NCBI GenBank assembly: GCA_018900975.1
Contig: JAHIFK010000037.1
Coordinates: forward strand, 1-11,115
Length of the DNA stretch: 11,115 bases
Direction: 5' to 3'
From: Methanobacteriota archaeon
GTDB lineage: Archaea; Halobacteriota; Methanosarcinia; Methanosarcinales; Methanoperedenaceae
Positions 1 through 5,844 of the stretch are shown piece by piece. Each line of letters begins with the position of its first letter. The first letter of the stretch is position 1. The translations under genes and the position numbers were made by a program. The notes beneath the pieces were generated by a model that did no database searches, was not told where the DNA came from, and saw nothing but the letters and a program-made list of their open reading frames with translations.

Positions 1-1
1 C

Positions 2-556
2 ACACCAATGGAACTCAGAGACAGGAGCCTTTCAGGAATATACGAGGTCACTATTATCCTTTCTGTCAATGGACAGCAGGTGGAATCAAAATCGATGAAT
101 TTAAAACTGCGTTCAGGAAAGCCAAGGGATGGTTCAAATACCCAGGCGAACACATCTTCTGGTACTGTTTCATCAACTTCTACACCCATGGTCACTGCAT
201 CAGCATCTCCTGCAATGACCGTGACCGCGGCGCCTACGCCTACACCGACACCAACGCCTGTAGCGGTTACTGTAGAACCAACTGGAAATATTTATGTAAC
301 CAGGATAATGTCATACAAATTCGGTGAACCCAGTCTGTCGATTGATGCCGGCGATACGTTGCAATGGTATAACCTTGATGATGAAACGATGACGGTTGCT
401 GAAATAGATGGGAAAATACCCAACCAGTCAGTTTACTCGAGACGAAACTATAACTTCACTACCACTGGAACTTACAAATTCCAGTTATTTTATTCAAAAA
501 TGCGAGTAGATCCACCGGTCCAGATACTTACTGTAAAGCTGAATCAGAGCCAGTAG
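2..556 (+). CDS. Exported protein (5'-partial) with Thr/Pro linker and cupredoxin-like C-terminal domain
   Basis: The frame is open to the left edge, so the gene probably begins outside the window; the first ATG inside it is at 8. Numbering from that ATG, residues 1-38 look like the last strands of an Ig-like beta domain. Residues 40-88 are a Ser/Thr/Pro/Ala-rich linker with a TPTPTPTP run, typical of archaeal cell-surface proteins. Residues 95-179 resemble a plastocyanin-type cupredoxin: an 'AGDTLQWYN' strand, then 'TTTGTYKFQLFYS' where copper proteins usually carry the Cys/His ligands. There is no Cys or His anywhere in the visible protein, so it cannot bind type-1 copper in the usual way. 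No C-terminal anchor is visible. The role is unknown; an extracellular structural or binding function is an inference. The downstream neighbour is another exported protein with its own promoter. Confidence 0.75.
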   Translation, partial: TPMELRDRSLSGIYEVTIILSVNGQQVESKSMNLKLRSGKPRDGSNTQANTSSGTVSSTSTPMVTASASPAMTVTAAPTPTPTPTPVAVTVEPTGNIYVTRIMSYKFGEPSLSIDAGDTLQWYNLDDETMTVAEIDGKIPNQSVYSRRNYNFTTTGTYKFQLFYSKMRVDPPVQILTVKLNQSQ

Positions 557-574
557 CTTTTACTAGCTCACAAT

Positions 575-584
575 CTTTATATTA
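575..584 (+). promoter_or_regulatory. TATA box for the beta-helix protein gene
   Basis: An AT-rich element ctttatatta lies about 35 nt before the ATG at 617. A start site about 25 nt downstream would leave a leader of roughly 10-15 nt carrying a Shine-Dalgarno-like gtgaggg. This fits archaeal promoter geometry; it is inferred from spacing alone. Confidence 0.45.
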
Positions 585-616
585 TAGAATAGTTAATCAT
601 TAAGTGAGGGACTAAG

Positions 617-1516
617 ATGTCAAACAAGATTTTTTTTTGCATGCTAGTATTATTCATGATCGCAGGAACAGCAGGCGCAGCAACATTAAATGTAGGTCAG
701 GGACAAGCATACGGCACGATCCAGTCTGCTCTGGATGCTTCAGAGACAGGAGATGTTATTTCTGTCAGTGAAGGTACTTATTATGAGAATGTTCTTTTAA
801 GAAAGAGCGGGGTCATAATAATGGGGAAAAATAAGGAGAAAACCATAATCGATGGTCAGAAAACAGGCAGCGTCATTAGAATAGAAACAAACGACGTAAC
901 TATCAGCGGGCTTACCATCCGCAACAATGGGGGCAGCGGCAAGGCAGATGGAGGTGTGAGCATGTATAATGCGAATAATAATATGATAGCAAATTCTATC
1001 TTTGAGAATAATACGGCAGGTATTTCGATTGATTCTTCGAGCAATAATAACGTTATCACCGGAAATATCATTAGATACAATTACAGGGAAGGTATCAGGC
1101 TTTTTTCATGCCTCGATAATAAGATATATAACAACCAGATACAGAAAAACCAGATAGGGATATATGCAGACTCATTCCGTGGCGGACAGATGTATTCCAA
1201 TAATTTCATCGATAACCTGGACCATGCTTATGATAACAGCGGCAAGAATGCATGGGATGATGGCAAATCAGGCAACTTCTGGGGCAGTTATAAAGGAAGT
1301 GCACCATTTAATATCAAGGGTGGTGCAAATGCTTTGGACAATTTCCCGCTTTCAGGCGCGGTAACCCTAAAAGATGTTGCGATCAACATACCCACAACCG
1401 CTAATAGACAGGAGCAGAAGACTCAGGAAGAGACAAGTAAATCTACGCCTGGTTTTGAGGGTGTGCTGTTTATCGTTGCAATAGGAATACTGGGATGCCG
1501 GAGCAGTAAAAATTAG
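617..1516 (+). CDS. Exported right-handed beta-helix (NosD-like) protein with PGF-CTERM-like anchor
   Basis: The 299-residue product opens with a Sec signal peptide (residues 1-21: short basic start, hydrophobic core, AGTAGAA cleavage region). 'YGTIQSALDASETGDVISVSEGTYYENV' is the characteristic entry motif of periplasmic copper-binding NosD and pectate-lyase-like folds (only part is quoted contiguously elsewhere). Repeated N-rich rungs at about residues 95-200 ('GLTIRNNGG', 'NSIFENNTAGI', 'NVITGNIIRYN', 'NKIYNNQIQKN') form the right-handed parallel beta helix. Residues 277-299 contain Thr-Pro-Gly-Phe-Glu, a hydrophobic stretch and a Cys-Arg-Ser-Ser-Lys-Asn end, matching the PGF-CTERM pattern processed by archaeosortase A, although the terminal basic cluster is weak. 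It is therefore probably a lipid-anchored cell-surface protein. ATG 617 is favoured by the signal peptide and the gtgaggg upstream. Ligand or substrate is unknown. Confidence 0.85.
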   Translation: MSNKIFFCMLVLFMIAGTAGAATLNVGQGQAYGTIQSALDASETGDVISVSEGTYYENVLLRKSGVIIMGKNKEKTIIDGQKTGSVIRIETNDVTISGLTIRNNGGSGKADGGVSMYNANNNMIANSIFENNTAGISIDSSSNNNVITGNIIRYNYREGIRLFSCLDNKIYNNQIQKNQIGIYADSFRGGQMYSNNFIDNLDHAYDNSGKNAWDDGKSGNFWGSYKGSAPFNIKGGANALDNFPLSGAVTLKDVAINIPTTANRQEQKTQEETSKSTPGFEGVLFIVAIGILGCRSSKN

Positions 1517-1539
1517 TTTACTAGGTGCGTTTCATTTTT

Positions 1540-2034
1540 TCAGATAATGTCCGGGATCTTCCTTTCGATCTTATTAGCTATTTCAAAAATATGTTCTACA
1601 TTATCTGCTTTATCTTTTTTATATTTAGCGCTGAGCGCGGCATGAACATTGTTTTTGAAAAAGATCAGATTATATGTAACCCCATCGCTCTGTTTCTTCT
1701 TTAACAGGATGGAAGATTCGCCAAGTTTCCCACCTTTAACAGGATTTCCATAACCATTTTTTTTCAGGTAATCCACATTGGCCTCAAAGGCGATGTTCGC
1801 ACCTTCCCGGTCCATATATGTGGCAATGACCTGAACAATCGTATCTTTTTTATCCTGAAGCAAACAACTGAAACATCCTTCTGAAAATCCCCATTTCTGG
1901 AGGTCTTCGGTTGCCGCATAATTAAAACTGAGTTCGGGCTCACTTGTCAGCGTACACACATTCTCGTAAATCTCTTCTATGTCGCTTCCTGCTTCAGCGT
2001 GTGTAAGTGCGATATCTATTGAACGTCCGGTCAT
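1540..2034 (-). CDS. Uncharacterised 164-residue protein
   Basis: I do not recognise a family with confidence. The product is alpha/beta-like, with a Cys27 and a C54-x2-C57 pair, a Lys-rich segment and a closing amphipathic helix (about residues 141-162). The central 'GGKLGESSILLKKK ... YNLIFFKNNVHAALS' layout is reminiscent of the repeated beta-sheet domains in methanogen exported proteins, but there is no signal peptide or lipobox. The N-terminus is uncertain: a TATA-like element (aataaatataaa on the minus strand) lies directly against the ATG, too close to drive transcription of that start, and there is no Shine-Dalgarno sequence. The gene may have lost an export signal or may start elsewhere. 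It converges on the beta-helix gene and diverges from pcn, sharing its upstream region. Confidence 0.7.
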   Translation of the reverse strand: MTGRSIDIALTHAEAGSDIEEIYENVCTLTSEPELSFNYAATEDLQKWGFSEGCFSCLLQDKKDTIVQVIATYMDREGANIAFEANVDYLKKNGYGNPVKGGKLGESSILLKKKQSDGVTYNLIFFKNNVHAALSAKYKKDKADNVEHIFEIANKIERKIPDII

Positions 2035-2076
2035 TTTATATTTATTAAAGCGTAAGTTAGATATGAAAGTATCGCA

Positions 2077-2120
2077 TATCGGATGACAGTGTATAGTCCC
2101 ATAATTCTATCGGATGACAG
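2077..2120 (+). repeat. Two perfect 13-bp direct repeats in the pcn upstream region
   Basis: The sequence tatcggatgacag occurs at 2077-2089 and again at 2108-2120, a start-to-start distance of 31 bp, close to three helical turns. The second copy ends immediately before the AT-rich element that serves as the pcn TATA box. Position, identity and phasing suggest binding sites for a regulator of pcn or of the divergent gene; no regulator is identified. Confidence 0.7.
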
Positions 2121-2122
2121 GG

Positions 2123-2136
2123 TAATTTATTAATAG
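2123..2136 (+). promoter_or_regulatory. Probable TATA element of the pcn-priL-DHH operon
   Basis: taatttattaatag lies about 35-45 nt before the pcn start at 2168. A start site near 2155 would leave a short leader containing the ribosome-binding sequence ggagg at 2157-2161. The element is also AT-rich on the minus strand, so it might serve the divergent gene too. Confidence 0.4.
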
Positions 2137-2167
2137 AATGGATTATAATATAAGATGGAGGCTGAAA

Positions 2168-2905
2168 ATGTTCAAGGCAGTAATTGGCGCAGAAAAACTT
2201 AAGGAAGCTATTGAATCCGTATCAACACTAGTGGATGAAGCAAAATTCAAACTAAACACTGATGGGCTATCTGTCAGAGCGGTCGACCCTGCAAATGTCG
2301 CCATGGTCAGTCTTGACCTTGCAGCAGATGCCTTTGCATCTTTTGAAGCGACAGAGGGCGAACTCGGTATAGATCTTACTAAACTGAACAGTATAATGGA
2401 AATGGCTGATAAGGGGGACAGCCTCGAACTTGAACTTGACGAAACTGCGCACAAACTGGTTCTAAGGATGCGCGGGCTATCGTATACAATGTCACTTCTC
2501 GACCCATCATCTATCAGGAAAGAACCTAAAGTTCCAACACTTGATCTTCCTGCGCATATCGTGATCCGCGGAGAGGACCTGAAAAGAGCAGTTAAAGCAG
2601 CTGAAAAGGTGAGTGATTACATGTCAATTGGCGTCAGGGGAGAGATATTTTTCATGGAAGCCGAAGGCGATACTGATAATGTCCAGCTTGAAATGACAAA
2701 AGACCAGTTGGTAGATTTCAAACCCGGAGAAGCTAAGTCCCTGTTCTCGCTTGATTATCTTACTGATATAAGCAAGATCGCAGGAAAAAATCCGGAAGTA
2801 ATTATCGATGTTGGAAAGGATTATCCTCTGAAGATCAGGTTCAAGATCGCAGAGGGGCACGGCGATGTTAGTTACATGCTTGCTCCCAGGGTAGAATCTG
2901 AATAG
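2168..2905 (+). CDS. pcn: DNA polymerase sliding clamp (PCNA)
   Basis: The 245-residue product has the length and layout of archaeal PCNA: two similar clamp domains (about 1-118 and 128-245) joined by the interdomain connecting loop near 'LDLPAHIVI'. The opening MFKAVIGAEKLKEAIE, 'LSVRAVDPANVAMVSLDL' (the central-loop region) and the C-terminal 'YMLAPRVESE', part of the PIP-box client groove, are diagnostic. It forms a ring around DNA and tethers DNA polymerases, Fen1, ligase and other PIP-box proteins. An in-frame ATG lies 30 nt upstream (2138), but 2168 is preferred: family members start MFKA and a ggaggct ribosome-binding site sits 6-12 nt before it. The next gene, priL, begins 3 nt after the stop, so they are almost certainly co-transcribed. 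Confidence 0.97.
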   Translation: MFKAVIGAEKLKEAIESVSTLVDEAKFKLNTDGLSVRAVDPANVAMVSLDLAADAFASFEATEGELGIDLTKLNSIMEMADKGDSLELELDETAHKLVLRMRGLSYTMSLLDPSSIRKEPKVPTLDLPAHIVIRGEDLKRAVKAAEKVSDYMSIGVRGEIFFMEAEGDTDNVQLEMTKDQLVDFKPGEAKSLFSLDYLTDISKIAGKNPEVIIDVGKDYPLKIRFKIAEGHGDVSYMLAPRVESE

Positions 2906-2908
2906 GAC

Positions 2909-3967
2909 ATGGACGTTTTCGGGTTTGCTCAATTTCCTTATGTCAGCGGGGCTTTAAAATATGTGGAAGCCTTAGATTTCAAACTCGATGAATTGTTTTT
3001 CGATCGTGTGTTCGGACAGGTTAGGGAGCGCGGGAAAGAGCGCGTTCTTTCCGCGATCGGGGAAGGGATAAAGAAATCCGTGTGCACGGACAGGACAGGC
3101 GCTGAAAAGGAATTACTTTCGTATCCTGTTGCCAGGATACTTGTCTCATGCATCAACGATAACTACCTTATAAAGCGATATGCACTGGCTGAGGCAAAAT
3201 CTTCCTATGAGACGTTAAAGAAACTTCCGGATATTGATCTTAAAGATTTTGCAGAAGAGTTCGATATCGCTGCAAAGATAGATGGGCGAGAGTACGTTAT
3301 TCATTTTACCGATTACATCCGTCATGCAAGCGCTATTCATGAGCATGAATGGAAACTTATAAACCGGAAAATGGATCATGGATGGGTGCATCTCTCCAGG
3401 GAAAAATTATCTCGGATCATTGAAGAGGCGATCAGGAAGCGGATCGAATCAGGCTTGCCGCTTGATGTGCCTCCAGAGATATGCGCGGCTCTTGATGAAC
3501 ATGTTAAGGAAATACGTGCTGTTCTGGATGTACGCAAATCCGAGTTCGAAATAGGTGAGTTCAGTGAGATAATGCCTGACTGCTTCCCCCCATGCATGGC
3601 TCATGCCCTATCAGGAGCGCAGTCTGGTGTGAACCTGTCTCATTCAATGAGGTTTGCTCTCACATCATTTCTACTGAATATCGGGATGAACGTAGATGGG
3701 ATCATCGGATTATTCAGGGTCTCACCTGATTTCGATGAGGAGCGCACCCGATACCAGGTAATGCACATACACGGGGCCACAGGGACGGTTTATAAATCAC
3801 CGTCCTGCGCGACCATGGTAACGTACGGGAACTGTATTGGCAAAGAAACCCTGTGTGAGAGGATCTCACACCCCCTCGGGTTTTACAGGAAAAAAGCATG
3901 GATACTTAAAAAGATGAGCGCTGTGAAAGATGCTGGTGACAAAACATATATCCAGAAAGAAAGTTAA
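2909..3967 (+). CDS. priL: DNA primase large subunit PriL (iron-sulfur)
   Basis: The 352-residue product is the regulatory large subunit of archaeal/eukaryotic-type primase, which partners the catalytic PriS to make RNA/DNA primers. The N-terminal half (about 1-210) is the helical PriS-contacting region. The C-terminal part carries the family's Fe-S domain: 'DCFPPCMAHAL' (C225/C229), then C300 in 'SPSCATMVTYGNC', C309 and C316 in 'ETLCERISHPLGFY'. These four positions match the single [4Fe-4S] cluster conserved in PriL. The ATG at 2909 is 3 nt after pcn; the next gene starts 12 nt after the stop. Placement behind the clamp gene fits a replication operon. PriS is not in this window. Confidence 0.95.
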   Translation: MDVFGFAQFPYVSGALKYVEALDFKLDELFFDRVFGQVRERGKERVLSAIGEGIKKSVCTDRTGAEKELLSYPVARILVSCINDNYLIKRYALAEAKSSYETLKKLPDIDLKDFAEEFDIAAKIDGREYVIHFTDYIRHASAIHEHEWKLINRKMDHGWVHLSREKLSRIIEEAIRKRIESGLPLDVPPEICAALDEHVKEIRAVLDVRKSEFEIGEFSEIMPDCFPPCMAHALSGAQSGVNLSHSMRFALTSFLLNIGMNVDGIIGLFRVSPDFDEERTRYQVMHIHGATGTVYKSPSCATMVTYGNCIGKETLCERISHPLGFYRKKAWILKKMSAVKDAGDKTYIQKES

Positions 3968-3979
3968 ATATACTCCCAG

Positions 3980-4984
3980 ATGGGCAAGAGATTGAATTTC
4001 TGGAAAAAGAGAGCTTTTAAAAAGCTTGTCTCGCAGCAAGGTGAGGGCCTCATAATCTATACCAGGAACAACCCGGATTCAGATTCGCTTGCAGGTTCTC
4101 TTGCTCTAAAGCGGATCGCAGAACATTACAGTATGGATGCTACAATTTATTATACCGGCGCTATCCAGAACAAAACTCTTATAAACATACTCGGGGACGA
4201 CGTGAAGAACACGCCAGTCATATCGAAGTCCCAGAAAGACATAGCTTTTGTGGACCTTTTGCCCACAGAGCTGACCGGTGAAAAAATCACTCCTACAATA
4301 GTTATCGGTCATACGCTTGGTAACACGGAAAATATCCGATGTGAATATCAGGATATACGCACCACTGATACAACGTCCAGCATAATGATAGACTATTTAA
4401 AAACGTTTGGAGTGGCAATAGACAAGCGGTTGGCAACCCTGCTTTTGTTTGCCATCAGGGAAAAGACAAAGACCCTGGTTACGAAATTTACGCTTGAGGA
4501 TATCGAAGCATACTGGTATATCCACAGGTCCATGGACAAGGAGCTTCTTAACAGCCTTGAACATCCTTCAACAAAGATCGAGACTTTCGAAGATCTATCG
4601 CGTGCAATTGGCAATAAAATAATTAAAGGTGCTTCCTTGTTTACCACTGTTGGTTTTGTGAAGGACACAACTACCATCCCCAAGGTATGCAAATACATGC
4701 TGGATATTGAAGGGTTATCTACCGCCCTTGTATTTGCGGTAGATGCCACAAAGATATACGTTTACGTAGAATCCAAGAATATGGAGCTTAATATGAAAAA
4801 TATCCTCAAAAAAGCCTTCGGGGATTGGGGCGATGTCGCAGGCGGCACATTCCACGCTTCAATTTCCATACCTCTGGGGGTATTCGGCATAGCTGCAGAT
4901 GTGGATTCGGCAAAACCGCTCCTTCTAAAATCTATAAGCGACTCGATCTCGTCCCGATATTTCTACGTTCTTGAAGCGGAATGA
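3980..4984 (+). CDS. DHH-family phosphoesterase homologue with degenerate active site
   Basis: The 334-residue product has the two-domain DHH/DHHA1 architecture (NrnA/RecJ superfamily). Motif I is present but altered: 'YTRNNPDSDSLAGS' keeps D33 and D35, with Arg29 where the family has His. Motif II D92 ('FVDLLP') remains. Motif III, normally Asp-His-His, reads Gly110-His111-Thr112. Motif IV, normally with an Asp in 'GI..DT', reads 'AIREKTKTL'. The DHHA1 Gly-Gly-His is Gly288-Gly289-Thr290. Several metal and substrate ligands are therefore lost, and nuclease activity is doubtful. The reading frame is intact and 'GDWGDVAGG...IPLGVFGIA' is well kept, so the fold appears to be under selection. 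Its place 12 nt after priL suggests a role tied to replication; eukaryotic Cdc45 is a precedent for an inactive DHH protein at the fork, but direct orthology is not claimed. The 3' end overlaps an antisense small gene by 22 nt. Confidence 0.88.
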   Translation: MGKRLNFWKKRAFKKLVSQQGEGLIIYTRNNPDSDSLAGSLALKRIAEHYSMDATIYYTGAIQNKTLINILGDDVKNTPVISKSQKDIAFVDLLPTELTGEKITPTIVIGHTLGNTENIRCEYQDIRTTDTTSSIMIDYLKTFGVAIDKRLATLLLFAIREKTKTLVTKFTLEDIEAYWYIHRSMDKELLNSLEHPSTKIETFEDLSRAIGNKIIKGASLFTTVGFVKDTTTIPKVCKYMLDIEGLSTALVFAVDATKIYVYVESKNMELNMKNILKKAFGDWGDVAGGTFHASISIPLGVFGIAADVDSAKPLLLKSISDSISSRYFYVLEAE

Positions 4985-5118
4985 TGCCTGCCGTGCGCGC
5001 ACATTGTGCACGCCCCTTGTGCTGTAATGCATTGGGAACAAACGGTTTTTCCACACAGCATACAGGTATGTAGTTTTCCCGGACGCCCACAGATACTGCA
5101 TATTCCCATTACTTCCAT
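4963..5118 (-). CDS. Small four-CxxC zinc-finger protein (51 aa)
   Basis: Reading the minus strand from ATG 5118 gives 51 residues with four CxxC pairs: C7-C10, C19-C22, C27-C30 and C37-C40, as in 'CSICGRPGK', 'CMLCGK', 'CSQC' and 'CTMC', followed by a His-rich tail (H42, H45, H46). Eight evenly arranged cysteines are enough for two zinc sites, possibly in a treble-clef or cross-brace style. A strong gaggtga ribosome-binding site lies about 5 nt before the ATG, which fixes the start. The last 22 nt overlap the end of the DHH gene tail to tail. Function is unknown; nucleic-acid or protein binding is the usual inference for such mini zinc proteins. Confidence 0.82.
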   Translation of the reverse strand: MEVMGICSICGRPGKLHTCMLCGKTVCSQCITAQGACTMCAHGRHHSASRT

Positions 5119-5135
5119 ACTCACCTCAAAAAAAA

Positions 5136-5195
5136 TTAAGATGCCTGATATGGAACGTAGAATTCTTCAATAACCCAATTCTCAAGCTCTTGCAT
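5136..5195 (-). CDS. Possible 19-residue leader peptide upstream of the zinc-finger gene
   Basis: On the minus strand, ATG 5195 to TAA 5136 encodes MQELENWVIEEFYVPYQAS. A run of seven G (5205-5211) lies 9-15 nt before the ATG and an A/T-rich TATA-like element follows at 5212-5221. It ends 17 nt before the zinc-finger start. If the TATA is used, transcription would begin close to the ATG and the peptide would be translated almost leaderless. The ORF is short enough to be chance. Confidence 0.25.
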   Translation of the reverse strand: MQELENWVIEEFYVPYQAS

Positions 5196-5211
5196 TTCTT
5201 TTTTCCCCCCC

Positions 5212-5221
5212 TTTATAAATA
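5212..5221 (-). promoter_or_regulatory. TATA-like element for the zinc-finger gene
   Basis: The minus strand reads gtatttataaag here. A start site about 25 nt downstream would fall near 5190, giving a leader of about 70 nt before the zinc-finger ATG. It lies just after the SAMP-like gene ends (5254), so the zinc-finger gene may be transcribed independently of that operon. Confidence 0.35.
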
Positions 5222-5253
5222 CTGGTCGTTTTTGATGGATTTCGGATATTTTT

Positions 5254-5568
5254 TCATTCATTTATATCAACGGTACCCTTCGTTACCGTCTCCGTAAAGA
5301 TGGAGTCGTTATAAGAATTTATAGTTATCGATTTCCTCCAGTTACCATCATTTCCTGAAATACTTCCTCCGGTAACCACCCTCAGGATGTCTACATCATC
5401 ACAGGTCAGTTTCTCATCCAGGGGAACGGGAACACCGCTGCGAAATACGATAACTATCTCAGGATTGATATGAAGAGATTGCAACAGCTCTTCATACGTT
5501 GAATCCTCGCAGACATCCATTGTCTGCTCTTTGACACCGCCGGAAAGGATTTTAACCTTTACCTTCAC
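5254..5568 (-). CDS. ThiS/MoaD/SAMP-like beta-grasp protein with post-GG C-terminal extension
   Basis: The 104-residue product starts with GTG at 5568, supported by a gagga ribosome-binding site 8 nt upstream that overlaps the end of the previous gene. Residues 1-68 are a typical ubiquitin-like sulfur carrier: 'KVKVKILSGG' strand, 'DSTYEELLQSLHINPEIVIVF' helix-strand, 'GVPVPLDEKL' and the closing 'VDILRVVTGG'. In ThiS, MoaD and archaeal SAMP proteins the chain ends at this Gly-Gly, which is adenylated by an E1-like enzyme for sulfur transfer or protein conjugation. Here it continues for 36 Ser/Thr/Asn-rich residues (69-104). The mature form would need cleavage after Gly68, or the GG is not used. 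Whether this is a precursor, a fusion or a lost stop codon cannot be told from one sequence. It sits 3 nt after a 45-residue protein gene. Confidence 0.82.
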   Translation of the reverse strand: MKVKVKILSGGVKEQTMDVCEDSTYEELLQSLHINPEIVIVFRSGVPVPLDEKLTCDDVDILRVVTGGSISGNDGNWRKSITINSYNDSIFTETVTKGTVDINE

Positions 5569-5571
5569 CCT

Positions 5572-5709
5572 TTATTCCTCATAAAGTTCTTCCACCTCTC
5601 CCCTTACTTTTGTTAAATCCACAAGATGCTCTTCCATCAATTTACTTTCAAGGATCTTCTGTTTTTTTTCACCCTTTCTTTCCAGACTTCTCTTATCTAG
5701 TTTTGACAT
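5572..5709 (-). CDS. Small charged helical protein (45 aa) co-transcribed with the SAMP-like gene
   Basis: I do not recognise this protein. ATG 5709 is chosen over an in-frame ATG at 5757 because a gaggt ribosome-binding site lies 6 nt before it and because the longer start would precede the expected transcription start. The 45 residues are almost all polar: a Lys/Arg-rich first half ('KLDKRSLERKGEKKQK') and an acidic second half ending 'GEVEELYEE', with Leu/Val spacing that suggests one or two amphipathic helices or a short coiled coil. The stop lies 3 nt before the GTG of the SAMP-like gene, so the two are very likely translated from one message and may act together. Confidence 0.65.
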   Translation of the reverse strand: MSKLDKRSLERKGEKKQKILESKLMEEHLVDLTKVRGEVEELYEE

Positions 5710-5753
5710 ATTTTTACCTCGCATCTGTTCGGTTTTTCCAGGTCTATGCATCT

Positions 5754-5771
5754 TGACCATTTAAAAGGTCA
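5754..5771 (-). promoter_or_regulatory. TATA element enclosed in an inverted repeat
   Basis: tgacc (5754-5758) and ggtca (5767-5771) are perfect inverted arms around an 8-bp AT core that reads ttttaaat on the minus strand. The core is placed to start transcription near 5738, about 29 nt before the 45-residue gene. A dimeric repressor bound here would block TBP. The arrangement is seen directly; the regulatory role is inferred. Confidence 0.45.
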
Positions 5772-5772
5772 G

Positions 5773-5811
5773 GATTGTCTATTACGATTGTCTATTACGA
5801 TTGTCTATTAC
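5773..5811 (+). repeat. Three perfect tandem copies of a 13-bp repeat
   Basis: gattgtctattac is repeated without gaps at 5773-5785, 5786-5798 and 5799-5811. The array lies one base from the inverted repeat and upstream of the TATA element of the small-gene operon, between it and the end of the DUF362 gene. It could be an operator array or simple replication slippage. Confidence 0.9.
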
Positions 5812-5844
5812 TAGTCTCCAACTATACTTTGACTCATGTGGTTA

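Noticed and set aside
180..265. Thr-Pro coding repeats as a DNA-level tandem repeat
   Set aside because: They are a short low-complexity linker with variable codons rather than a true nucleotide repeat.
1531..1545. T-run after the beta-helix gene as a terminator
   Set aside because: Six T at 1535-1540 could end transcription in an archaeon, but there is no stem and it is simply at the tail of the convergent gene; too weak to annotate.
2138..2167. N-terminally extended PCNA start at 2138
   Set aside because: The extra ten residues are not seen in the family, and the ribosome-binding site is correctly placed only for the ATG at 2168.
4989..5012. Palindromic gtgcgcgcac and gtgcac around 4993-5011 as a terminator or operator
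   Set aside because: It lies inside the coding region of the four-CxxC protein and has no T-run; Cys/His codons explain the composition.
5773..5811. Tandem repeats considered as a CRISPR remnant or plasmid iterons
   Set aside because: Units are only 13 bp, directly abutting with no spacers, and there is no cas or replication-initiator gene nearby; a promoter operator or slippage fits better.
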